DNA from: Actinomycetes bacterium | GTDB taxonomy: Bacteria; Actinomycetota; Acidimicrobiia; Acidimicrobiales; Palsa-688 | Length of the DNA: 6,923 nucleotides | Reading direction: 5' to 3' | Assembly: GCA_021827225.1 (NCBI GenBank) | Contig: JAKAXG010000228.1 | Location: 1-6,923, forward strand | Part shown: one piece after another, positions 1 through 5,251 of the stretch | Layout: each line of letters begins with the position of its first letter | How positions within the stretch are numbered: position 1 is the stretch's first letter | The notes under the pieces: model-generated | What the model was told of the DNA's origin: nothing | The model's input: the letters and a program-made list of their open reading frames with translations, nothing else | The model's database searches: none | Position numbers and translations under genes: made by a program

Positions 1-63
1 ATCCGTCTCGGCCCCGAATGTCTCGTAGTAGAGCGACACTTCACCGTTGGTCGTGGTCGGCAT
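1..63 (-). CDS. Alpha/beta hydrolase, N-terminal 21 codons only (runs off left edge)
   Basis: Reading the minus strand from the ATG at 63-61 gives MPTTTNGEVSLYYETFGAETD. This is the typical opening strand pair of alpha/beta-hydrolase-fold enzymes, in which a short N-terminus, a 'G..LYYE..G' strand and then the core fold follow. An AGGAAG Shine-Dalgarno (plus-strand 70-75) lies 6 nt upstream of the ATG, which supports this start. The catalytic Ser-Asp-His residues would lie outside the window, so neither substrate nor activity can be judged. The gene is transcribed divergently from the flavoprotein-like frame at 181. The family call rests on only 21 residues and is moderate. Confidence 0.55.
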   Translation of the reverse strand, partial: MPTTTNGEVSLYYETFGAETD

Positions 64-180
64 GTCGATCTTCCTAGCACTGCCGGCATCGGCCCGGTAG
101 CGGAAACGCCTGCCGTCGAATCGGCCCCCTGTGACATCCTCGGTCCCGACGACCAGATCAGCGGATTCGCACCCTCGGGC

Positions 181-1674
181 ATGCCCGAACTCCTGCGCTG
201 TGTCGTACGCGCCGCTGGCGGCACCCACTCGGACTCGTACGACTACGACCGGGTCATGAAGCAGGAACGCCGGGCCGAAGGCTTCGAAGGCGATGGCTGG
301 AGCGGCCAGGACCTCGTCATCCGAGACGCCGCGGTGACCGGGCTGGTGGCCGACTCCCCGGAAGGCACGGTCGAGATCGGCGCCACCCGAGCGGTGATCC
401 TGGCGTGCGGAGGATTCGAATGGAACGAGCAACTCCGCCGGGCCTTCCTCCGCGGACCCATGACCCACCCCGTATCGATCGAGACCAACACCGGAGACGG
501 CGTTCTGATGGCCATGCGGGCCGGGGCCATGCTGTCCAACATGCGGGAGGCATGGTGGATACCGGTCGGGGAGGTGCCCCCCGAATGCAACCGCATGGGC
601 CGGGTGCTGATCAACGGCCAGCGCACCCTGCCCCACTCCATCATGGTCAACAGGCGCGGCCGCCGCTTCACCAACGAAGCAGCCAACTACAACGCGTTCG
701 GCGCTGCGTTCCACGCGGAGGACGTGTCGCGCTTCGAGTACGCCAACCTGCCGTGCTGGCTGATATTCGACCGCAACTACGTCGAGCGCTACGGGTTCAG
801 GGTGGCGGCCGGCAGCGAGGGCGGGGAGGTCCCGGACTGGGTGGCGCGCGGGGATACACCGGCGCAGCTGGCCGAACTGGTCGGCATCGACGGCGAGGGC
901 CTCGAGCACAGCATCGAGCGATGGAACGAGAACTGCCGGGATGGCCACGACCCGGACTTCGGCCGCGGTGACAGCGCCTTTGACCGCTGGTGGGGTGACC
1001 CGTACCGCAAGGGACGGCGCGACGCCACCCTGGGCCCACTGGAAAAGGGTCCGTACTACGCCTTCCGTATCCTGCCCGGAGCTCTCGGCACCAAAGGCGG
1101 CCCCCGGATCGACAGCAACGCACGCGTCCTCGACACCCGCGGCCAGGCCATCCCCGGCAGCGCATCTGCCACCTCCGTCGCTGCCAACGTCTCCGGCAGC
1201 GGTGGGACAGGCACGGCCACCCCGCTGGCCACCTCACTCGGCGCCGCCGGGCATTCTCCGGGGCAGACAGCAACCAGCAGCGCGGCTTCCCCAAACCTGG
1301 CTCCCTCCGGCACAAGCATGTCCGTTGGCGTACCGGGGGTGGATCACTGCACAGCCGAGAAGCCACCGGTGGTAGTCGGCAGCGTCGGGAGCCAAAGCGG
1401 CATCGTGGGTACGGCGGTGGCAGCTGGGACGAAGGCGGTATCGGCTTGGGCGGCCTACGTGAACTCCTTCGGGGGTCTCCGCTGCCATCCCGTCAAGTAC
1501 ATCGTGGCCGACGACGGGGCCAGTCCTTCCACCAACGCAGCCGAGACGCAGCAACTCGTGGAGCATGACCACACTGCTTCCCCACGGACGCTGGGCCGCC
1601 AACTCGACCTGGTCAGGGGCGAGCGCCCCGAGGGGCATGTCCGGTTCTGCGGAGAAGTCGAAGACCGTCCATGA
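181..1674 (+). CDS. Chimeric frame: KstD-like FAD-dependent dehydrogenase fragment fused to an ABC substrate-binding-protein fragment (probable pseudogene)
   Basis: A 497-codon open frame. Residues about 45-326 match the FAD-binding-2 / 3-ketosteroid-dehydrogenase-like flavoproteins: VILACGGFEW (72-81), NTGDG (103-107), MVNRRGRRFTNEAANYN (155-171), a DFGRGDSAFDR segment near 260 and LPGALGTKGGPR near 300. In the family these contact FAD and the substrate, with desaturation of a ring ketone as the usual reaction. The N-terminal GxGxxG dinucleotide-binding motif is absent, and residues 1-44 do not resemble the family. The frame stays open to the left edge, but upstream codons show no FAD motif either, and there is no Shine-Dalgarno before ATG 181. 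After 'GQAIPG' (326) the expected glycine-rich FAD-closing segment ('GLYAAGN...') is replaced by a linker, a binding-protein piece (393-463) and an unrelated tail. A working enzyme is unlikely. The flavoprotein origin is confident; the boundaries are approximate. Confidence 0.7.
   Translation: MPELLRCVVRAAGGTHSDSYDYDRVMKQERRAEGFEGDGWSGQDLVIRDAAVTGLVADSPEGTVEIGATRAVILACGGFEWNEQLRRAFLRGPMTHPVSIETNTGDGVLMAMRAGAMLSNMREAWWIPVGEVPPECNRMGRVLINGQRTLPHSIMVNRRGRRFTNEAANYNAFGAAFHAEDVSRFEYANLPCWLIFDRNYVERYGFRVAAGSEGGEVPDWVARGDTPAQLAELVGIDGEGLEHSIERWNENCRDGHDPDFGRGDSAFDRWWGDPYRKGRRDATLGPLEKGPYYAFRILPGALGTKGGPRIDSNARVLDTRGQAIPGSASATSVAANVSGSGGTGTATPLATSLGAAGHSPGQTATSSAASPNLAPSGTSMSVGVPGVDHCTAEKPPVVVGSVGSQSGIVGTAVAAGTKAVSAWAAYVNSFGGLRCHPVKYIVADDGASPSTNAAETQQLVEHDHTASPRTLGRQLDLVRGERPEGHVRFCGEVEDRP
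1159..1569 (+). pseudogene. N-terminal fragment of a branched-chain-amino-acid-type ABC transporter substrate-binding protein
   Basis: Within the long frame, residues 327-392 are a Ser/Thr/Ala/Gly-rich spacer like those that follow the lipid anchor in actinobacterial binding proteins. Residues 393-463 read EKPPVVVGSVGSQSGIVG, then KAVSAWAAYVNSFGGL, HPVKYIVADDG and QQLVEHD. This is the first beta-alpha-beta unit of the Peripla_BP_6 (LivJ-like) family, where the mature protein binds a small substrate outside the membrane. No signal peptide or lipobox Cys precedes it, because the flavoprotein piece does. Homology stops at about 1569, right after the segment that normally continues into the second strand, so roughly three quarters of the binding protein is missing. 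No permease or ATPase genes are nearby. It is a gene remnant, or one half of an assembly join. Confidence 0.6.
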
Positions 1675-1685
1675 TCCCGGGTCAG

Positions 1686-1710
1686 CTTGGTAGAATTCAC
1701 AATCACCAAG
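1686..1710 (+). promoter_or_regulatory. Extended -10 promoter inside an inverted repeat, upstream of the AbrB/PIN pair
   Basis: CTTGGT (1686-1691) and ACCAAG (1705-1710) form a perfect 6-bp inverted repeat with a 13-nt spacer. Inside it lies TGGTAGAAT (1688-1696), which fits the extended -10 pattern TGnTAnnnT. It would place a transcription start near 1703 and leave a leader of about 24 nt carrying AGGATGG (1715-1721) before ATG 1727. No good -35 is seen, as expected for an extended -10 promoter. The arms cover the -10 and the start point, a usual position for autorepression by an antitoxin. Binding by the AbrB-type protein is inferred. Confidence 0.45.
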
Positions 1711-1726
1711 TGACAGGATGGTTGCG

Positions 1727-1963
1727 ATGGCTTCCACGTCGGAGTTCCTGGTCTCCAAGAGCGGTCAGATATCGGTGCCGGCGGGCGTGCGCCGCCGGTG
1801 GGGTCTCACCGACGGCGGCCGGGTGACCGTGGTCGACCTCGGGGACGCGGTCGTGCTGCTCCCGCCGGGTGCTCGCCAAAGGCTCCTCGACGAGGCCCTA
1901 TCAAGCGACGATCACCTGGCATTCGTGAACGGCCTGGATGACCCCGATCTGGCCACCACCTAG
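1727..1963 (+). CDS. AbrB/SpoVT-family (MazE/VapB-like) antitoxin
   Basis: A 78-residue protein. Residues about 7-47 form the swapped-hairpin AbrB fold: FLVSKSGQISVPAGVRRRWGL, then a GGRVTVVDLGDAVVLLPP strand pair, with the hallmark 'K.GQI.VP..VR..WGL' DNA-contact motif. The remaining 30 residues are acidic and leucine-rich, as in antitoxin tails that wrap the toxin. An in-frame ATG at 1718 is possible. ATG 1727 is preferred because AGGATGG sits 8 nt upstream of it, whereas AGG would lie only one base from 1718. The stop (TAG 1961-1963) shares a G with the GTG start of the next gene, so the two are translationally coupled. Its expected role is to neutralise the PIN protein and repress its own promoter. 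The domain call is strong; the antitoxin role is inferred from the pairing. Confidence 0.82.
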   Translation: MASTSEFLVSKSGQISVPAGVRRRWGLTDGGRVTVVDLGDAVVLLPPGARQRLLDEALSSDDHLAFVNGLDDPDLATT

Positions 1964-2409
1964 TGGCCACTGTTGTCATCGACGACCATCTCCTGCGCGA
2001 CGTCCTAACCGGAAACCGCCCGCCGGATCTCGAAGGGATCGCTACCTCCCTGGCCACCACGGGGCTGTGGCTGTTCCGGCTCAGCAGCGCATTGGCATCC
2101 CCCAATGTCGTAGGGAAGTTGACCGCGCCCGTCGCCGCGCTGTCAGCGGAGCAGCAAGAAGTCTTCCGGGCCCGCCTGGTCGCGCTGCCCGACGAGATCA
2201 AGGTCCTGCCCCTACGCCAGCTGGCGTGGCCGATGGCCCTGCTCCAGCATCGCCACCGCAGCGAGGGGCGCCCGCTCTCGGCCGCCATGGCCGAGGCACT
2301 CGCCGCCGCCCAGACCCTCGGCGGCGAGATCGCAGTTTCCAGCCAGGACGTCGGCCCGAACCTCAAAGCCGCCGCCGAACGCGATGGCGTCCCGTTCACC
2401 GCCCTGTAG
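1963..2409 (+). CDS. PIN-domain (VapC-like) toxin / ribonuclease
   Basis: A 148-residue protein starting at GTG 1963, inside the stop of the AbrB gene. PIN proteins are Mg-dependent RNases in which a cluster of acidic residues binds the metal. Here the opening strand VVIDDH supplies D7/D8. The late acidic helix AEALAAAQTLGG supplies E111, and the IAVSSQDVGPNLKAAAE strand-helix supplies D129. The central block (residues 33-94: TTGLWLFRLSSALASP, LPDEIKVLPLR, LAWPMALLQHRH) resembles a group of actinobacterial PIN proteins found beside AbrB-type antitoxins. The acidic residue usually present near position 40-45 is not obvious ('LSSALAS'), so catalysis could be altered. The order antitoxin then toxin, with a one-base overlap, matches type II modules. 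No transmembrane segment is seen. Confidence 0.7.
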   Translation: MATVVIDDHLLRDVLTGNRPPDLEGIATSLATTGLWLFRLSSALASPNVVGKLTAPVAALSAEQQEVFRARLVALPDEIKVLPLRQLAWPMALLQHRHRSEGRPLSAAMAEALAAAQTLGGEIAVSSQDVGPNLKAAAERDGVPFTAL

Positions 2410-2514
2410 AAGCACGCACCCGGGGAACGACAGCGGCCACATCACCCCGTGTAGCCGCCGTAATGGGGCGCGGGAGCCCGGGGCTCAGGGGATGCTCGAG
2501 CCGCGTGTTCTGGG
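2410..2514 (+). other. Gap between the toxin and the methyltransferase; no clear terminator or promoter
   Basis: It holds a short palindrome, GAGCCCGGGGCTC (2474-2486), whose loop would be too tight for a normal hairpin and which has no T run. The methyltransferase frame is closed by TAA at 2461-2463. AGGGGA (2487-2491) is followed by an ATG in a different frame. Confidence 0.3.
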
Positions 2515-3111
2515 GTGCTCATGGTGGGTGCAAGCGGTCGCCAGCACTGGCTCGCGAGGGCGGGCCTACGCCGCCGGGTTCTCGATGTCGGATGTGGGAC
2601 CGGCCGTGCCGGCGCGGCCGTTCATGCTGTGGGCGCGTACGTCGTCGGCGTCGACCCGGACCCTGCCATGCTGTCCATAGCCCAAGCGCGCGTCGATGTG
2701 ACGGTGGTGGCCAGGGGTGAGCGGCTGCCGTTTCGCGATGGCTGCTTTGACGCGCTCCTGGCCGTGGCCGTGCTCGAGTTCGTCGCCGACCCGGCCGGTG
2801 TGCTGGGCGAGATGGCCCGGGTGACACGGTCGTCGGGAACGGTCGTGGTGGGGGTGCTCAATCCCCGCAGCGCTTGGGGGCTGTGGCATCGCCGCCGGCG
2901 GCGTGCCGGGATGTGGCCTGACGCCCGTTTCGTGGCGACCGGGGACCTGGCCCGGATCTGTCGCGCCCACGGGGCGGTGTCGGTGGAGGAGACCCTGCGC
3001 GCTCCGGGTCGGCTGCCCGGGCTCGGCGTATGGGGGCCGACCGTCGAGCGGCTGGGGCGGCGCCTGGGCCTACCCGGGGCGTTCCGGGTGGTGACGATCG
3101 ACCGGAGGTGA
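2515..3111 (+). CDS. Class I SAM-dependent methyltransferase (Methyltransf_11 type), N-terminus short
   Basis: A 198-residue protein. VLDVGCGTGRAG (residues about 22-33) is the SAM-binding motif I, and VVGVDPDPAML (about 43-53) is motif II, with an acidic residue for the ribose. RGERLPFRDGCFDALLAVAVLEFVADP is the motif III/IV region, and VTRSSGTVVVGVLNP is motif V/post. The substrate cannot be inferred. Only about 20 residues precede motif I, where relatives normally carry 35-50 with a 'YD.WF' helix, so the gene may be truncated or the start misplaced. Candidate starts are GTG 2515, ATG 2521 and GTG 2524; only a GGGGTG stretch (2512-2517) resembles a ribosome site. The 3' end (TGA 3109-3111) overlaps the GTG start of the following gene, so the two form an operon. 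Confidence 0.78.
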   Translation: MLMVGASGRQHWLARAGLRRRVLDVGCGTGRAGAAVHAVGAYVVGVDPDPAMLSIAQARVDVTVVARGERLPFRDGCFDALLAVAVLEFVADPAGVLGEMARVTRSSGTVVVGVLNPRSAWGLWHRRRRRAGMWPDARFVATGDLARICRAHGAVSVEETLRAPGRLPGLGVWGPTVERLGRRLGLPGAFRVVTIDRR

Positions 3112-3425
3112 ACGATGCAGCAGTTTCGTGCCAGTTCAGTGTCTACCCGCTCGGTGCCGCCGATCTCGGCGCCGGGGTCGACGCCGCACTGGCGGCGGTG
3201 CGACGCCGGGGGCTGAACGTGGACGATGTCAGCGCTCATCAGCCGCTGCAAGAACCGGACGATCCCGTGCCCGGCCCCGGACAGATCCAGCCTGCGGCGG
3301 CCCTCCTCACCGAAGAAGACCCAGATGTCGTCCTCGCTGGTGGGGCCACCCTCGTCCCGGAGCAGCTCGAAGGTAGCGACCTTGCCGCGCCGCTCCGTCT
3401 CGGCAGCAGCTGCGGGATCGCCTGA
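3108..3425 (+). CDS. YkoF-like / thiamine-binding (DUF77-type) protein, C-terminus lost
   Basis: From GTG 3108 (GTGA overlap with the methyltransferase stop) the frame gives MNDAAVSCQFSVYPLG, then ADLGAGVDAALAAVRRRGLNVD. This matches the first strand and helix of YkoF/MTH1187-type ferredoxin-fold proteins, which bind thiamine or related small molecules. Family members continue with 'GPMST...' and two more strand/helix units, about 85-95 residues in all. Here similarity ends at D39 (base 3224). The remaining 66 codons (DVSAHQPLQEPDD... to stop at 3425) are Pro/Glu-rich, richer in A/T third bases, and lie opposite a better minus-strand frame. I read this as a gene cut by a rearrangement or an assembly join. 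It is probably non-functional. The family call on the first 39 residues is fairly confident. Confidence 0.55.
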   Translation: MNDAAVSCQFSVYPLGAADLGAGVDAALAAVRRRGLNVDDVSAHQPLQEPDDPVPGPGQIQPAAALLTEEDPDVVLAGGATLVPEQLEGSDLAAPLRLGSSCGIA

Positions 3426-3452
3426 CCGAGTGGCCTCGGGCCGGCAGCCCAC
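3228..3452 (-). pseudogene. Minus-strand coding remnant of unknown family
   Basis: On the minus strand, from ATG 3452 or further downstream, the frame includes KVATFELLRDEGGPTSEDD, then IWVFFGEEGRRRLDLSGAGH and GIVRFLQRLMSADI. Over codons 24-76 of this frame (3383 to 3225), 48 of 53 third bases are G or C. The opposite plus-strand frame is clearly lower. The composition (mixed acidic, aromatic and aliphatic residues) is that of a folded protein. I do not recognise the family. The frame continues across the YkoF-like and methyltransferase genes with poor, arginine-rich sequence, so only this segment seems genuine. It abuts the point where the YkoF-like gene loses homology, so it looks like an inverted gene fragment. 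Confidence 0.35.
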
Positions 3453-3609
3453 GATCTCCCAAGCTCAGGCCGCCCCCAAGCCCTGCCTGCTACCCAGCGC
3501 AGGGAGGCCCGCTTCAGGAAAGGTGTTCGGCTACGTACGGATACCCGTGACGGTCCCTCACTACGAGCGGGAGGACGCCGGGCTGGACGGTCCTGACACG
3601 GGCGGTGTC
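3453..3609. other. Non-coding gap downstream of two converging genes; weak hairpin
   Basis: No convincing gene on either strand. GACAC (3595-3599) and GTGTC (3605-3609) form a 5-bp stem directly after the di-iron gene stop (TGA, minus strand 3612-3610). It has no T run, so it is at best a weak or factor-dependent terminator. GACGGTCC occurs twice, at 3549-3556 and 3586-3593. Confidence 0.35.
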
Positions 3610-4476
3610 TCAGCCGTTGACTACCCGGCCGTAGAACCGGGTCATGTCCTGGCCCTCGGCGTAGTTGGCGAACCACGTCTGCGCCCAGGCCGGCGTCGGC
3701 TGGTGCTCGTGGTCGTAGCCGCTACGGATCGATGAGACGGCGCGAAGCACCGCCCGGAGCCGGTCGGCGAGGGGAATGGTGGAGAAAGGGTTGGCCTGGC
3801 GGGCGAGCAGGCCGGCCGCCCACGAACCGTAGTGGGCAGCTCCGGCCTCGCCGGGGACCTGCGCCTGGAACTGCTCGGCCAGCATCCTGAAGCCCTGGGC
3901 GGCGTGCCGCACCACTGAGGGGAACACCCGGATCTTGTAGCGGTGGTCGCCGACTACGTGGTCGTAGACCATCACGGCCGAACTGCGGTGCTCGATCTCC
4001 TCGCAGAAGTGCCACAAACACAGCGATGCCACCCGGGCGTCACCGTGCCCGAACAGAGTCGCCCGGTGGTCGATGATCATGCCGAAGATCGGCGTGAAGG
4101 TACCCTCCAAGGCCGCGGCGTAGGCCAGGTGGTAACGCAGGTCGCGCCTGTCATAGAGCTCGTCGTAGTGGGCGATGGTCGAGTCCATCGCCGCCTGCAG
4201 CCCCGGGTAACGCCCGATGAGGGCCTTGACGTGCCGGCGGTGCGTCTTGGAATGCACGGCCTCCTGCTGCATGAACAGCCGGGCCTCCTCCCGCACCCGG
4301 GGACTGGTGATGTGGGCGTCGGCGTCCTTCATGATCCGCACCAGGTACCGCTCGAGACCGATCACCCAGAACGACACGCAGTTGGCGAACACCGAGAACG
4401 CCGGGTTCGCAGGGTTCCACAGGAACTCCACATCATCGAAGCTGAACGCCGGCTGCCGTACCTGCAGGTTGCTCAT
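3610..4476 (-). CDS. Ferritin-like di-iron protein, COG3687 'predicted metal-dependent hydrolase' family
   Basis: A 288-residue protein. The pattern E42, E72-A-V-H75, E124, E160-I-E-H163 reproduces the E..ExxH..E..ExxH ligand set of a four-helix-bundle di-iron site. Extra family landmarks are QQEAVHSKTHRRH (70-82), ALEGTFTP around 122-129 and HFCEEIEHRSS (156-166). Members of this family are annotated as metal-dependent hydrolases, but the ligands suggest O2/di-iron chemistry; the substrate is unknown. No signal peptide is seen, so it is cytoplasmic. The start at 4476 (MSNLQVRQ) is chosen over an upstream in-frame ATG at 4509 because GGAGGT (plus-strand 4481-4486) sits 4 nt before it. It is transcribed divergently from a TetR gene, with a shared operator-containing gap. 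Length fits the family. The di-iron reading is strong, the chemistry open. Confidence 0.82.
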   Translation of the reverse strand: MSNLQVRQPAFSFDDVEFLWNPANPAFSVFANCVSFWVIGLERYLVRIMKDADAHITSPRVREEARLFMQQEAVHSKTHRRHVKALIGRYPGLQAAMDSTIAHYDELYDRRDLRYHLAYAAALEGTFTPIFGMIIDHRATLFGHGDARVASLCLWHFCEEIEHRSSAVMVYDHVVGDHRYKIRVFPSVVRHAAQGFRMLAEQFQAQVPGEAGAAHYGSWAAGLLARQANPFSTIPLADRLRAVLRAVSSIRSGYDHEHQPTPAWAQTWFANYAEGQDMTRFYGRVVNG

Positions 4477-4512
4477 GATGACCTCCCGATTCGCGTGCCA
4501 TCGGACCATCGC

Positions 4513-4543
4513 AACCTAAAATGTGAGTACCTGCTCATGTCAA
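4513..4543 (-). promoter_or_regulatory. Promoter of the di-iron gene: TTGACA and TAGGTT
   Basis: Reading the minus strand, a perfect TTGACA (4543-4538) is followed after 19 nt by TAGGTT (4518-4513), which fits TAnnnT. The predicted start of transcription is near 4506, leaving a leader of about 30 nt that carries GGAGGT. The 19-nt spacer is slightly long, which is common for promoters that depend on or respond to a regulator. Confidence 0.5.
4524..4537. promoter_or_regulatory. Probable TetR operator TGAGTACCTGCTCA
   Basis: TGAGTA and TGCTCA are inverted around a CC centre with one mismatched pair. The site lies exactly between the -35 and -10 of the di-iron promoter. It also covers the expected start point of a plus-strand transcript driven by TAAAAT (4517-4522). 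A dimer of the adjacent TetR protein bound here would block both genes. Binding is inferred from position and symmetry. Confidence 0.5.
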
Positions 4544-4567
4544 GCACGATTTGGAGTCGGCGACCCG

Positions 4568-5209
4568 ATGCCCGGGCACTCATCCAAAAGACCCTCTCGA
4601 CCTGCCCCGACGCGTCGCAGGTCGCCGTCCCAGGCGCGCTCCATGGATTTGGTGCGGACCTTGCTGGACGCGACCGCTCAGGTTCTCTCCGATGTGGGAC
4701 TCGACGGTCTGAGCACCAACAAGGTCGCCCGGCGGGCCGGCGTCTCGGTGGGGTCCATCTATCAGTACTTCCCGAACAAGGAGGCGTTGGTCGATGCGCT
4801 CGTCGAGGATCGGATGCAGCGGCTCGGCGATCTGGCGCGGACCCGTATGGCGGCCCTCGAATCCCAGAGTTTCCCGGCGGCCGCGGAGGCGATGCTGCGG
4901 GCGGTCATCGAGTTCCTGGCCAGCGAGCCCGGATTGGCGCCGATCCTCGTCAGCCATGCGCTGTACGCCTCCGATCAGGGCGTCGCCGGAAAGATGCGCG
5001 CCGACGCCGACGCCGCGGCGCGCGGCTTCCTCGAGCAGATGGAAGATCTGGCCGTTCCGGACCTCGACGTGGCGATCTTCGTCTCGGCCAACGTGGCGGG
5101 GCTGTTCGGGGCGCTGCTCGCCAATCCGAACGTCGACGACGGTAAGCGCGAGCGGATGATCGCCGAGGTCGTCCGGATGCTGTCTCTCTGGATCTCCGTG
5201 CGCTCATGA
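4568..5209 (+). CDS. TetR/AcrR-family transcriptional regulator (first)
   Basis: A 213-residue protein. After a basic, proline-rich leader (residues 4-25) the N-terminal helical domain includes TLLDATAQVLSDVGLDGLS and the helix-turn-helix NKVARRAGVSVGSIYQYF (about 51-68). It is followed by the 'PNKEALVDAL' helix that is diagnostic of TetR repressors. Residues about 75-213 are the variable all-helical ligand-binding and dimer domain (FLASEPGLAPILVSHALYA and others); the ligand is not predictable. ATG 4568 is preferred to GTG 4523, because that codon lies inside the probable operator. GGAG (4553-4556) lies 11 nt upstream of 4568. ATG 4643 is a further, shorter option. It probably represses itself and the divergent di-iron gene. 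Confidence 0.88.
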   Translation: MPGHSSKRPSRPAPTRRRSPSQARSMDLVRTLLDATAQVLSDVGLDGLSTNKVARRAGVSVGSIYQYFPNKEALVDALVEDRMQRLGDLARTRMAALESQSFPAAAEAMLRAVIEFLASEPGLAPILVSHALYASDQGVAGKMRADADAAARGFLEQMEDLAVPDLDVAIFVSANVAGLFGALLANPNVDDGKRERMIAEVVRMLSLWISVRS

Positions 5210-5219
5210 CGCAGCCGAA

Positions 5220-5251
5220 GGATGCAAGGATGATGTGCTATCTTTGCGTCC
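5220..5251 (+). promoter_or_regulatory. Operator/promoter of the second TetR gene: 12-bp-arm inverted repeat with extended -10
   Basis: GGATGCAAGGAT (5220-5231) and ATCTTTGCGTCC (5240-5251) are inverted repeats matching at 10 of 12 positions around an 8-nt centre. TGCTATCTT (5236-5244) fits the extended -10 pattern TGnTAnnnT. It places the transcription start at about 5251-5252, that is, on the ATG at 5252. The right arm covers most of the -10 and the start point, as expected for an autorepressed TetR gene. Confidence 0.55.

Noticed and set aside
2474..2486. GAGCCCGGGGCTC palindrome as a terminator for the toxin-antitoxin operon
   Set aside because: The symmetric sequence leaves almost no loop, and no T run follows.
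1938..2720. 260-codon plus-strand frame across the PIN gene and the methyltransferase start
   Set aside because: It is Arg/Pro/Gly-rich with no motifs, and it is the shifted frame of two real genes.
3115..3216. 33-codon frame from an ATG with an ideal GGAGG 6 nt upstream
   Set aside because: It is out of frame with the recognisable YkoF-like sequence, and its peptide is low-complexity. The GTG at 3108 in the homologous frame overlaps the preceding stop and is the better start.
2622..3227. Minus-strand frame continuing from the 3228-3452 segment across the YkoF-like and methyltransferase genes
   Set aside because: Beyond about 3225 the peptide becomes Arg/Pro/Ser-rich shadow sequence opposite a clear methyltransferase.
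3943..5145. 400-codon plus-strand frame across the di-iron gene and the first TetR gene
   Set aside because: It is antisense to the di-iron gene and out of frame with TetR, with low-quality His/Arg-rich sequence and no motifs. Both real genes have strong family signatures.
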